This document shows positions 56,068-64,000 of a stretch of 64,000 bases of DNA, in pieces; positions within the stretch are counted from its first letter, which is position 1, and each line of letters starts with the position of its first letter. Source of the DNA: Helicobacter himalayensis (GTDB lineage Bacteria; Campylobacterota; Campylobacteria; Campylobacterales; Helicobacteraceae); contig NZ_CP014991.1 in NCBI RefSeq assembly GCF_001602095.1, positions 1,426,001 through 1,490,000 on the forward strand, written 5' to 3'. The position numbers and the translations under genes are program-made. The notes beneath the pieces are model-generated. The model was given only the letters and a program-made list of their open reading frames with translations, ran no database searches and had not been told where the DNA came from.

Positions 56068-57453
56068 CTAGTACTTTTGCGTCTCATATTTTTTGCCTAG
56101 ATACCAGCCAAACCCACTCCATACAAGGCTCACTTTAGCACCTACAAAAAGCACGCCCATAATACTAACTTGTGCAATCGCACCTTCAACTTGCGCACTT
56201 AGAGAATCTCCAGCGCGATACACCACCGTATCAAGGAAATTTTTTACCTTATATTTAGATTCAGAATCTAGCGGGACAAAAAGCATCTCCCTGCTCGGGC
56301 GGATAAGCGCGTATTCACCAATGCGTCTTAGAGACATCACCACAGCTATTGGCAAGAGATTAGGGTAAAAATTGAAATCCATACCAAAGACTCTAAGAAT
56401 ATATGACTCACTTGCAGATGAAAATGGTGTAGAATGCACGAAAGCAAGCCATACAAATCCAACCGCAATCACCACTCCAAGGCTTGAAAGCAACCACTTA
56501 AGCCCGATAAACTTCACAATGCGCGAGGTAAGGAAAAATTGTATAAAAAAGCTCGCACTCTGCACAATCAAATCAATACTTGCAAATATGGAAGCGCGCG
56601 TCTCTTTGTAGCCTTCCATATTTTTTGGGAAAAGCTCTTGAATAACCCTGCTTTGCTCGAGGTATAAAAAAGTGCTCACACTTGTCAAAAGCAATATAAA
56701 GCCCATAAATGCCATCAAATAGGGACTCTTGATAATAAGACTAAAGCCAGAAAATGGATTTTTTGAGCCAATTGGCTTATTAAAACGTTCTTGTAGTATG
56801 TCCAAAGGATTGTTAGAATCATCACTTTTGCTAAGTAACTGAAAAGCCTCGCTTATGATAAAATGCTTAAATACTAGTGCTAGGGCTAAAAGTAGCATTG
56901 AGGTAAGAATAAAGCTAGGCGTTTGCAAATATTGCTTGAGCGAAATCACCATCGCCGCACCCACAATCCCTCCTAAACTCACGCCCGCGATGATAATGCC
57001 AAAAAGCCGCTGTGAGCGCTCCTTACTATAAATATCCACAAGCAAACTCCACGCGCTTGAAATGATAAAAAGACTAAAAATACTCACCCACACATAAAAA
57101 GCAGAGCTTAGATAAATAAAATATGAGCTAGTGTCAGGAATAGCACGCATAGCCACATAAAAGCAAAGCAGATTGAGTGTGAAAAATATAAATATACATT
57201 CAATATAGAATTTGCGCTTCACAAAACCACTAAGCCACATCGCAAGTAGTGAAAAGAAAATCATCGCCACAAAAGTGGCTAAAAATAGCCACTTGAGATT
57301 TTCGCTCCCATTTTCTAAACCCAGTGCATCACGCACAGGACGCAAGATTCCATAACTTGCAAAGATTAAAAACATAAAAGTAAATGAACACAAAAGCAAA
57401 ACAAATTCACCTTTTTGAAGGTTTAGTATTCTGTAAAAAATATTTCTTCGCAT
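56068..57453 (-). CDS. ATP/ADP-translocase-like (NTT/Tlc family) membrane carrier
   Basis: 461 residues and about 11-12 membrane segments. YGILRPVRDALGLENG near the N-terminus, the WSLLVDIYSKERSQRLFG region and the late PLDSESKYKVKNFLDTVVYRAGD stretch are features of the NTT/Tlc superfamily. Free-living bacteria also carry such proteins, often as MFS-like carriers of unknown cargo, so nucleotide exchange with a host should not be assumed. Confidence 0.75.
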   Translation of the reverse strand: MRRNIFYRILNLQKGEFVLLLCSFTFMFLIFASYGILRPVRDALGLENGSENLKWLFLATFVAMIFFSLLAMWLSGFVKRKFYIECIFIFFTLNLLCFYVAMRAIPDTSSYFIYLSSAFYVWVSIFSLFIISSAWSLLVDIYSKERSQRLFGIIIAGVSLGGIVGAAMVISLKQYLQTPSFILTSMLLLALALVFKHFIISEAFQLLSKSDDSNNPLDILQERFNKPIGSKNPFSGFSLIIKSPYLMAFMGFILLLTSVSTFLYLEQSRVIQELFPKNMEGYKETRASIFASIDLIVQSASFFIQFFLTSRIVKFIGLKWLLSSLGVVIAVGFVWLAFVHSTPFSSASESYILRVFGMDFNFYPNLLPIAVVMSLRRIGEYALIRPSREMLFVPLDSESKYKVKNFLDTVVYRAGDSLSAQVEGAIAQVSIMGVLFVGAKVSLVWSGFGWYLGKKYETQKY

Positions 57454-57557
57454 TGGTGCCCTTTGAAATTTTTTTGGAGTTCAATATTATAAATACTAAC
57501 ACTTAGTGTCTGTCAAGGATTTTTGTAACATTCTCTCTTCATTATCGCTTGAAATGC

Positions 57558-57563
57558 TATAAT
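57558..57563 (+). promoter_or_regulatory. -10 box of sodB
   Basis: TATAAT in the extended context ATGCTATAATTGCG, 38 bp before the ATG; the ribosome site AAGGAG is at 57589-57594. Confidence 0.55.
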
Positions 57564-57600
57564 TGCGCCTTTCACAAAAATAACATTTAAGGAGAAAATT

Positions 57601-58233
57601 ATGTTTCAACTACGCAAATTACCTTACGAACCCACAGAGTTTGGCGATTTTTTAAGCCCTGAGGCATTTAGCTACCACTACGGCAAGCATCACAACACCT
57701 ATATAACCAACCTTAACAATCTCATTGCAAATACTGATTTTGCAAATAAAGATTTGTTTGAGATTATCCAAAGCGCGAGCGGTGGACTTTTCAACAACGC
57801 AGCGCAAGTGTATAATCACGATTTTTATTGGGATTGCATTGCGCCAAAGTCAAGCGAAATGAGCGCGGAGCTTAAAAATGCGCTTGTAGAAAATTTTGGC
57901 TCACTAGATTCTTTTAAAGAAAAATTCCTTGCTTCAAGCACCACGCTTTTCGGCTCTGGGTGGAATTGGCTTGTACTAAATCCAAAGGACAAAAAGCTTG
58001 AAATCGTGCAAACTTCCAACGCCGCTACGCCAATAAGTGAATCTAAGATTCCATTGCTTGTGGTAGATGTGTGGGAACACGCATATTATATCGACCATAG
58101 AAATGCGCGCCCAGCGTATTTGGAGAAGTTTTACGCGCATATTAATTGGCATTTTGTGTCTCAAGCATATGAATGGGGGCTTAAAAATGGTATAGAATCT
58201 GTGAGATTCTATATAAACGAGCTTCATAAATAA
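57601..58233 (+). CDS. sodB: Superoxide dismutase, iron type
   Basis: 210 residues. Metal ligands lie in SYHYGKHHNTY, NHDFYWDC, and VVDVWEHAYYIDH; the GSGWNWLV stretch is typical. The Fe rather than Mn form is inferred from the Helicobacter family, not proven. It converts superoxide to peroxide and oxygen. Confidence 0.95.
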   Translation: MFQLRKLPYEPTEFGDFLSPEAFSYHYGKHHNTYITNLNNLIANTDFANKDLFEIIQSASGGLFNNAAQVYNHDFYWDCIAPKSSEMSAELKNALVENFGSLDSFKEKFLASSTTLFGSGWNWLVLNPKDKKLEIVQTSNAATPISESKIPLLVVDVWEHAYYIDHRNARPAYLEKFYAHINWHFVSQAYEWGLKNGIESVRFYINELHK

Positions 58234-58253
58234 CACCTACATTTTACCCACTT

Positions 58254-58290
58254 GTTGCCTACTTTACACACCTTGCGGGGAGTGGGCAAC
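58254..58290 (+). terminator. Hairpin after sodB, possible terminator
   Basis: GTTGCCTACT (58254-58263) pairs with AGTGGGCAAC (58281-58290) over ten base pairs with one G-U; the loop is 17 nt. It is followed by a T-containing stretch (CTCTTCTTTT) only after several bases. Confidence 0.4.
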
Positions 58291-58355
58291 GCAAAGCTCT
58301 TCTTTTAAACAAAAAATCCTTGAGAGAATCTTTCAATACGAAAAGCGGATTCTAT

Positions 58356-59471
58356 CTAGCCCAAGATTATTGCGGATTGTCTTTTAGGGATTATTTCGCC
58401 AATGATTGCACTTGCCTCATAACCTGCCTTGTGTAAATCATTCACAAGATTTTGTGCCTGCGAAAAAGGCAAGGCAAAAAGTAAGCCTCCGCTTGTCTGC
58501 ACATCATAAAAAAGCATTTCATTTTCCACACTACACGCAATTCCTACAAAGCGCTCAAAACTCTCTTTGTTTCTATAACTTCCACCAGGCACAAAGCCTT
58601 CATTTGCAAACCTTAGCGTCTCTGGGAAAAGTACAATGTTTTGCGTGTGTAATAAAATACTTTTTGTGAAATTTTCCTTCCCACACATTTCAAAACAATG
58701 CCCGATAAGCCCAAAGCCTGTAATATCCGTGCAAGCGTGGATTTCGTATTTATGCGCTTGCAAGCTTGCATTCCAATTTAGCATACTTAAAGAATGCAAA
58801 AAAAAGTCTGTGTTAAATTTTTCGCCAGCTTTTAGCGCAGTGCTAAGAATCCCAGAGCCAAGTGCTTTGCACAATACCAATGCATCACCGATATGCGCGC
58901 TATCATTGCGCCAAAGTTTGCTTTTTTGCACGATTCCATTTACACTTAGTCCATATTTCATTTCAGAATCTGCTGTGGTATGTCCGCCCAAAAGCACCGC
59001 GCCGCATTCAGTGATTTTTTCAAGTCCGCCACGTAGGATTTCACGCGCATACTTCGCCTCAACACGCGCGCTATCCCACATAAAAAGATTTAGCGCACTT
59101 AGTGCTTTCCCGCCACAGGCAAAAATATCGCTTAGCGAGTTTGCCGCAGCAATAGCACCATACATATAAGGTTCATCAACAATTGGCGTGATAAAATCCA
59201 CGCTCGCAAGTAAAATAGGCTCATCTGTGCTTAAATCTTCATCTTGAATCTGCCCTATTTGCGCGCGTTTTTTAGCCAAAGAGTGCTCTTGTAAAAAGAC
59301 ATTTTCAAGCCTCAAAGCACCACAGTCCTCACTTGTTTCAAAGCCTATCAGCAGATTCTCATTTTTTGGCTGATGAAGCGCGGTTGTAATTTGTTTGAGA
59401 TCCTCCGGACCCACTTTAGCCGCTCACCCAGCACAAGAGACAAATTGTGTTAGTTTTGGACTTTCCTGCAT
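58356..59471 (-). CDS. selD: Selenide, water dikinase with selenocysteine at the active site
   Basis: The ATG at 59471 (AAGGAGTGGT upstream) opens a frame with an in-frame TGA at 59426-59424 (codon 16): MQESPKLTQFVSCAG-Sec-AAKVGPEDL. In E. coli SelD the same place is Cys17 in GAGCGCK, with the active Lys three residues later, as here. The frame then runs to 58356, 371 residues in all, with DFITPIVDEPYMYG, GGHTTADSE and TDITGFGLIGH. The enzyme makes selenophosphate from selenide and ATP, for selenocysteine synthesis. A simple ORF search would start at the GTG at 59414 and lose the active site. Confidence 0.92.
59398..59426 (-). promoter_or_regulatory. UGA selenocysteine codon with candidate SECIS hairpin
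   Basis: Eleven bases after the UGA, GGGUCC and GGAUCU can form a six-pair stem (with G-U pairs) around a GGA loop (59412-59398). Bacterial SECIS elements lie just after the UGA, and a G-rich loop would fit. The fold was found by eye only. Confidence 0.5.
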
Positions 59472-59489
59472 ACCACTCCTTAAAAATTG

Positions 59490-59783
59490 CTAAAGCACAA
59501 AGCGCTCTAATTGTGCTTTAAAAAGCTTAATATCCTCTGTCCCAAAGGCTTGCAAGAGTTTGTTTGCTAAAAATTTCGCGCGCTCATCACTTAAGCAGAT
59601 TCTAAGAAGTCCATATTCCTGCCTCCCACTCACCTGCTCTTTAGGACTTGTAAGCAATGAAGTAGAGGCATATTTGGAACATTTATGATAAAAAAAATCA
59701 TCAAATCCATCTTCTAATAACATATCCACGAGAGAATCTTTTAAATTATGCTTGAAATAAATTTCTAAAATAAGCTCTTCCAT
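59490..59783 (-). CDS. Small protein after cusA (DUF3240-like)
   Basis: 97 residues from the ATG at 59783, which has the ribosome site AAAGGAGGGGAA; the longer frame from 59810 begins inside the end of cusA. A ferredoxin-like alpha/beta pattern is plausible (LILEIYF..., QEYGLLRICLSDERAKFLANKL). Small DUF3240-type proteins of this size follow CzcA-type pumps in other bacteria; the match here is by size, place and style. Confidence 0.6.
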   Translation of the reverse strand: MEELILEIYFKHNLKDSLVDMLLEDGFDDFFYHKCSKYASTSLLTSPKEQVSGRQEYGLLRICLSDERAKFLANKLLQAFGTEDIKLFKAQLERFVL

Positions 59784-59809
59784 TTCCCCTCCTTTGCTTT
59801 CAAAAAGCA

Positions 59810-62800
59810 CTACACAACACTAAACTTGCGCGAGACAAATCTAAAAAGCGGTGGCAACATCACAAGTGTAAGGAAGCTAGAAGTCACAAGCCCACCTAAA
59901 ACCACAATCGCCAAAGGCTTTTGCACCTCGCTTCCAACACCGCTTGAAAGCAGCATCGGCACAAGCCCAAGCCCCGCAATACACGCCGTCATCAATACCG
60001 GGCGCAATCTTCGTTTCGCGCCTATCACCACGCATTCATCTAAGCTCATACCTTGCTTTAAAAGTTGCAAAAAGTAGCCAATCATCACCACGCCATTTAG
60101 CACCGCAATACCAAAAAGCGCGATAAAGCCAACAGAAGCTGGCACAGAGATATATTCCCCAGAAACAAAAAGCGATATAAGTCCGCCTGTAACGGCAAAT
60201 GGGATATTGAGCAAAATCAAAAGTGCTAAAGGAATAGATTTAAAAGTGAAAAATAAAATAAAGAAAATCGCCAAAATACTAAGTGGAATAACGGTTGCAA
60301 AGCGCTTATTTGCGCGCTGTTGATTCTCAAACTGCCCACCATAAACAATGCTATACCCATCAGGCAAGCTCACTTCAGAAGCAATGCGCTCTTGCGCCTC
60401 TTGCACGAAACTTCCCAAATCGCGATTACGCACATTTGTGCGCACGACATTATAGCGCTGTGCGCCCTCGCGCTGCACTTGCACTGGTCCATCAACTTCT
60501 CTAATATCTGCAATGGAGCTAATAGGTGTAGGCGCACCATTTTGCGAACTCATCTCAAGACTCTTTAGCTTTGTAATATCACTTGCGATTTCTTTATTTT
60601 GGCGGATAATGACTGGGATTCTGGCAATTCCTTGCGGGATATATTCCACCATCACACCTTCAAGCGAGCTTTTCATAAAGCGCGCAAATTCATCGCTTGA
60701 AATGCCTGTATTTGCCATAATTGCAGAATGTGGCGTGATATGGAGGTAACTTACACCTTGATTAAGCGTAGTAAAGGTTTCCTCTGCGCCTTGTATGCTT
60801 TTTAGAATCTCCACAATTTGCGCACTTAGCTCATTGAGCTCATCAATCTCCACACCAAAAATCTTAATCGCCAAATCCCCGCGCACACCTGTAAGCATTT
60901 CTGAGATTCTCATATCAATTGGTTGCATAATCGCAAGATTCGCGCCTTTGATGTCTTGCAACACTTCGCGAATCTGCCCTCGTATCTCGTCTAAATCCTT
61001 TGCCTGCCAAGTATCTTGGGGCTTAAAAGAAATAAAGGCATCAGACTGATTTGGTCCTGCTGGATCTAGCCCCACTTCATCAGCACCTATGCGTGTAACC
61101 ACGCTTTTAATATCCGGTACGCGCGCTAAAAGCTCGCGTTGCAAGATAAGCATTAATTCCTTATTTTGGTCTAGCGAAATAGATGGCGGACCCTCGACAT
61201 TGATGACAATATCGCCTTCATTGAGTGTAGGCATAAAGGCACTTCCGATAAATGGAAACAATGAAAAACTCAACACCAAAAAGGCTATCGCGCTTAAAAA
61301 CACAACCTTAAAACGTTTTAATGAAAAATTAAGAATCGGCTCATACATCTTGTGGAGGAATCTTGTAAGCATAGTTTCTTTATGATCCTTAACCTTAAGC
61401 ACAAAAGAGCTAATAACCGGGATAACAGTCATTGAAAGGATAAGCGAGCCAAGTAGCGCAAAAACAATGGTTTGAGCTAAAGGGATAAAAAACTTCCCTT
61501 CTAAACCCTGCAAGGTAAGAATTGGCACAAAGAAAATGATGATGATGAGAATCCCGCTAAACACAGAGACAGAAATCTCATTGCACGCGCGATAGACACT
61601 ATGAAGCTTTGGTGCGTTTTTATTAAAACTTAGACGCTCAAACGCATTTTCTACCATCACCACCGCAGAATCCACCAAGATTCCAATGGCAATTGCCAGC
61701 CCGCCTAAGCTCATAAGGTTTGCGGAGATTCCATATTGTCGCATCATTACAAACGCCACAGAAATCGCCAGCGGTAAAATCACGCTCACAGCCACCGCCG
61801 CACGCACATCGCCTAGGAATAAAAAAAGTGTGATAACAATGAGAATCACCGCTTCACTTAACACCTTAATGACATTATTTACCGCTTTTTGTGTAAGCTC
61901 AGACCTATCATAAAACACGCGCAATTCCACGCCTTCGGGGAGGTTTGGCTTTAGCTCTTCCATTTTTTTCTTAATCTCTACAATCGCATCGCGCGCATTT
62001 GCACCTTTGAGCGAAAGCACAAGCCCTTGTGTCGTCTCACCCACACCATCAATCACCACAAGCCCTAAGCGTGTCATGTGAGATTCTATCACATCGCAGA
62101 AATTCCCAACCTTGACATAGCCCATTTTTGTGATAACAGGGATTTCTTTAATTTTGTCAATGCTAAGCGAAGCTGTTTGAATCTTAACCAAAAATGTCTG
62201 TCCATCTCTATCCACGCGCCCAGCGCCGTCATTTTTAAGATTTGCACTTAATGCTTCTTCAAGGCGAGAAATACTAATGCCAAGGCGCGCCATATTATCA
62301 AAATCCGGCACCACCGCAATGGCGCGCGCGTAACCACCTAGACGATTGACATCTGCCACGCCTTTGGTATTTCTAAGAATGGGGCGAATGGTAAAATCAA
62401 GCAATTGACGCTTTTCTACCTCGCTAATATTGCCTTCAATCGTAAACATAAACATATCGCTAAGCGGCGTTACAATCGGTGCTAGCCCACCACTCACTTC
62501 AGAGGGCAAATCCGACATTGCCATCGTGAGCTTTTCATTTACCATATTGCGCGCAAGGTAAATATCTGTGCCATCATTAAAATCAATGGTAATATCTGCG
62601 ATTCCATATTTTGAAAGGCTGCGTAGGGATTTTTGATTTGGCAAGCCCAACAGCTCTAGCTCTAGCGGACGCACGACACGATTTTCTACTTCTTCTGGCG
62701 CCATACCCGGAGCTTTGAGAATTATCTTTACTTGCGTAGAAGAAATATCTGGGAAAGCATCAACAGGAATGGTAAAAAAGCTATACCCACCAAAAAACAC

Positions 62801-62869
62801 CAACGCAAGCGCGCAGATAATCACCATCAAGCGCTGACGCAGGGAAAATTCAATAATCTTAGTGAGCAT
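59810..62869 (-). CDS. Heavy-metal RND efflux pump, CusA/CzcA family
   Basis: About 1019 residues, inner-membrane pump with 12 membrane helices. PVDAFPDISSTQVKI and GLAIAIGILVDSAVVMVENAFERL (TM4, with the proton-relay Asp) mark the heavy-metal branch. QPIDMRISEMLTGVRGDLAIK is the periplasmic cleft region. The ATG at 62869 overlaps the cusB stop by 11 bases. Whether Cu/Ag or Co/Zn/Ni is exported is not clear; H. pylori relatives carry either kind. Confidence 0.9.
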   Translation of the reverse strand: MLTKIIEFSLRQRLMVIICALALVFFGGYSFFTIPVDAFPDISSTQVKIILKAPGMAPEEVENRVVRPLELELLGLPNQKSLRSLSKYGIADITIDFNDGTDIYLARNMVNEKLTMAMSDLPSEVSGGLAPIVTPLSDMFMFTIEGNISEVEKRQLLDFTIRPILRNTKGVADVNRLGGYARAIAVVPDFDNMARLGISISRLEEALSANLKNDGAGRVDRDGQTFLVKIQTASLSIDKIKEIPVITKMGYVKVGNFCDVIESHMTRLGLVVIDGVGETTQGLVLSLKGANARDAIVEIKKKMEELKPNLPEGVELRVFYDRSELTQKAVNNVIKVLSEAVILIVITLFLFLGDVRAAVAVSVILPLAISVAFVMMRQYGISANLMSLGGLAIAIGILVDSAVVMVENAFERLSFNKNAPKLHSVYRACNEISVSVFSGILIIIIFFVPILTLQGLEGKFFIPLAQTIVFALLGSLILSMTVIPVISSFVLKVKDHKETMLTRFLHKMYEPILNFSLKRFKVVFLSAIAFLVLSFSLFPFIGSAFMPTLNEGDIVINVEGPPSISLDQNKELMLILQRELLARVPDIKSVVTRIGADEVGLDPAGPNQSDAFISFKPQDTWQAKDLDEIRGQIREVLQDIKGANLAIMQPIDMRISEMLTGVRGDLAIKIFGVEIDELNELSAQIVEILKSIQGAEETFTTLNQGVSYLHITPHSAIMANTGISSDEFARFMKSSLEGVMVEYIPQGIARIPVIIRQNKEIASDITKLKSLEMSSQNGAPTPISSIADIREVDGPVQVQREGAQRYNVVRTNVRNRDLGSFVQEAQERIASEVSLPDGYSIVYGGQFENQQRANKRFATVIPLSILAIFFILFFTFKSIPLALLILLNIPFAVTGGLISLFVSGEYISVPASVGFIALFGIAVLNGVVMIGYFLQLLKQGMSLDECVVIGAKRRLRPVLMTACIAGLGLVPMLLSSGVGSEVQKPLAIVVLGGLVTSSFLTLVMLPPLFRFVSRKFSVV

Positions 62870-63953
62870 GCCCGCCGCCTTCACTTACACCTAAACCACT
62901 TAGCATACCTTGCAAGATGATAATTGAGCCTGTGGCGATTTGCATATTTGGCTTTAGCACGCCTTTTTTGATAGCAAAGCTATTGTCGCGCTCTTCAGTT
63001 ACTTCTATTTTCATAGGTAAAAATCCATTCTTTGTGCGCACGAAAGTTACATAATCATTGCCTATTTTTAGCACCGCAGATGATGGAATAAGTATGCTGT
63101 TTTCTGGCAAGCCCCCGCCGATATATACTTCGACTAACTCGCCGACTTTAAAATCTGCCGTGATTTTAGCAGTGGCTAAAATCGTGTTTGTGTCCTTGTC
63201 AATCACCACAGAAATGGTATCAATAAAGCCTATTTCCTTGCCTTTTTCATCATAAAGTGCATCGCCTTTTTCAATCGTGTGAGCCAAATGCACCGGCACG
63301 CGTATGCGCCCGAGCAAACCGCTATCTTTAAGCGAGATTCTCACATAAGGCGTAAAAGCATTGATTTTCTGCCCGCTTTGACGCGGCGCGACTGAAAGCA
63401 CCCCACTAGCCTTTGCCACAATTGGGAATCCATGCTGCCCTTGCTTACCAGATTCCATAAATGCCTTACTCACGCCCAGCAAATCAAGCTTTGCAAAGGT
63501 TTCATTATATTTCAGCCTAAGCTCATTCATCGTAAGGTAGCTTAATTGATACTCGCGCTTTGAGATAACGCCACTCTCATAGAGCATTTTATCTTTTGCC
63601 TCATTTTCTGAAGCGATTTTCAGCCTATCACGCGTATTTTTAAACTCAAAAAATAGTGTGCTAAGCTCATTTGAGCTAATATCGCAAATCAAATCGCCCT
63701 TTTTGACATACTCGCCCTCGCGTTTATAGACATTCACCACCACCGTCTCAAAGCTCGAGCTCTGCGCCACAGAGGTTTTATCATCAAAGTCAATAAGTGC
63801 ATTGAAAGGCATTCCTTTAGAATTAATATTTTTACTGCTAAGACTAATAACCTTTAAGCCATTTGTTTTAATTTCAGATTCACTAATAATAATTTCATCA
63901 AATCCCCACAAACAGGCACATAGCAGGTAAAATATCACAAGTATTCTCATCAT
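62859..63953 (-). CDS. RND periplasmic adaptor, CusB/CzcB family
   Basis: 364 residues. It has a signal peptide (MMRILVIFYLLCACLWG), a lipoyl half-motif VNVYKREGEYVKKGDLICDI, a coiled hairpin (about 105-150) and a beta-barrel with LPENSILIPSSAVLKIG. It ends in a His/Gly-rich tail (EGGGHAH) that could bind metal. The first ATG (63953) or the second (63950) may be used; AAGGAG precedes both. It links the CusA-type pump to an outer-membrane channel. Confidence 0.9.
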   Translation of the reverse strand: MMRILVIFYLLCACLWGFDEIIISESEIKTNGLKVISLSSKNINSKGMPFNALIDFDDKTSVAQSSSFETVVVNVYKREGEYVKKGDLICDISSNELSTLFFEFKNTRDRLKIASENEAKDKMLYESGVISKREYQLSYLTMNELRLKYNETFAKLDLLGVSKAFMESGKQGQHGFPIVAKASGVLSVAPRQSGQKINAFTPYVRISLKDSGLLGRIRVPVHLAHTIEKGDALYDEKGKEIGFIDTISVVIDKDTNTILATAKITADFKVGELVEVYIGGGLPENSILIPSSAVLKIGNDYVTFVRTKNGFLPMKIEVTEERDNSFAIKKGVLKPNMQIATGSIIILQGMLSGLGVSEGGGHAH

Positions 63954-63963
63954 TTCTCCTTCT

Positions 63964-64000
63964 TTATTTTTGCGCTTTTTGCTCTTGTGAGTTAGGCAAC
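63964..64000 (-). CDS. C-terminal end of an upstream gene, possibly an outer-membrane efflux channel
   Basis: The minus-strand frame reads LPNSQEQKAQK and ends with the TAA at 63966-63964, 11 bases before the cusB start. Its place suggests a TolC/CusC-type channel gene, but too little is in the window to show it. Confidence 0.35.
   Translation of the reverse strand, partial: LPNSQEQKAQK

Noticed and set aside
56068-57453. Energy-parasite ATP/ADP translocase implying an intracellular lifestyle
   Set aside because: Members of this superfamily occur in free-living bacteria with other roles; the sequence alone does not show ATP/ADP exchange.
58356-59414. SelD starting at the GTG at 59414
   Set aside because: This start would remove the active-site residue and the conserved lysine. 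The upstream ATG with a good ribosome site and a UGA at the catalytic position explains the gene better.
59475-59530. Repeated AGCACAAAGCGC / AATTGTGCTTTA near the end of the small protein gene after cusA
   Set aside because: A short inverted similarity inside or beside coding sequence; no extended stem or T run, so I do not call a terminator.

Overview
The window is a stretch of chromosome from a Campylobacterota bacterium, most likely a non-pylori (enterohepatic-type) Helicobacter. The evidence is gene content and order that match Helicobacter blocks: nfu/TPR/murE, cheW-cheAY-cheV, ddl-hydrolase-murF and rpmB-K+ channel. The AT-rich sequence is also full of the word AGAATCT/AGATTCT, and simple repeats inside genes create switchable reading frames. 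There is no rRNA, tRNA, CRISPR array, insertion sequence or prophage that I can see.

Layout. 0-8.2 kb: end of dapF, then on the minus strand murE, a TPR protein, a NifU-like protein, a 29-aa membrane peptide, pgk, a HIT protein, a Kef-type antiporter, tsf and rpsB. 8.4-14.6 kb: purE and a DUF3972-like gene, facing the chemotaxis block cheW, cheA-REC and cheV plus an LpxH-like phosphoesterase. 14.7-23.8 kb (minus): argC, murF, a hydrolase-acylphosphatase fusion, ddl, an SNF-type symporter, a YejA-like binding protein, a frameshifted small ORF and a beta-barrel protein. 24-31.8 kb (plus): manC, a pseudouridine synthase, rpmB, a K+ channel, argJ, trxB, dapB and moxR. 32-38.2 kb: a phase-variable GT-C membrane protein, uspA-like, moeA, a porin and glyQ.

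38.4-48.1 kb (minus) is the most notable region. It is a nine-gene operon whose members match, in kind and order, the Campylobacter jejuni genes that make and attach O-methyl phosphoramidate (MeOPN) to capsule (Cj1415c to Cj1422c). They are a cytidine-diphosphoramidate-kinase-like CysC relative, a cytidylyltransferase, a class I glutamine amidotransferase-type hydrolase, a PEP-synthase-like glutamine kinase, two SAM methyltransferases and two transferases that look like P-loop sulfotransferases. A CysQ-like 3'-phosphatase sits inside the operon and is a plausible recycling partner for the 3'-phosphorylated donor. One methyltransferase (G12) and one transferase (G10) carry poly-G tracts and are both out of frame here. 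Neither kps capsule genes nor the acceptor polysaccharide genes are in the window.

48.4-64 kb: a YihY-type membrane protein, pseI (pseudaminic acid synthase), a decayed hydC-like remnant, trpD-C-F-B-A without trpE/G, an ATP/ADP-translocase-like carrier, sodB, selD with an in-frame UGA read as selenocysteine, and a cusB-cusA-small-protein metal efflux operon with the tail of a probable outer-membrane partner.

At the DNA level, at least five copies of a modular intergenic repeat (about 90-185 bp) are scattered in the window. They share a hairpin whose stem changes in a compensating way in one copy. Two of the copies, inverted with respect to each other, bracket the MeOPN-pseI segment.
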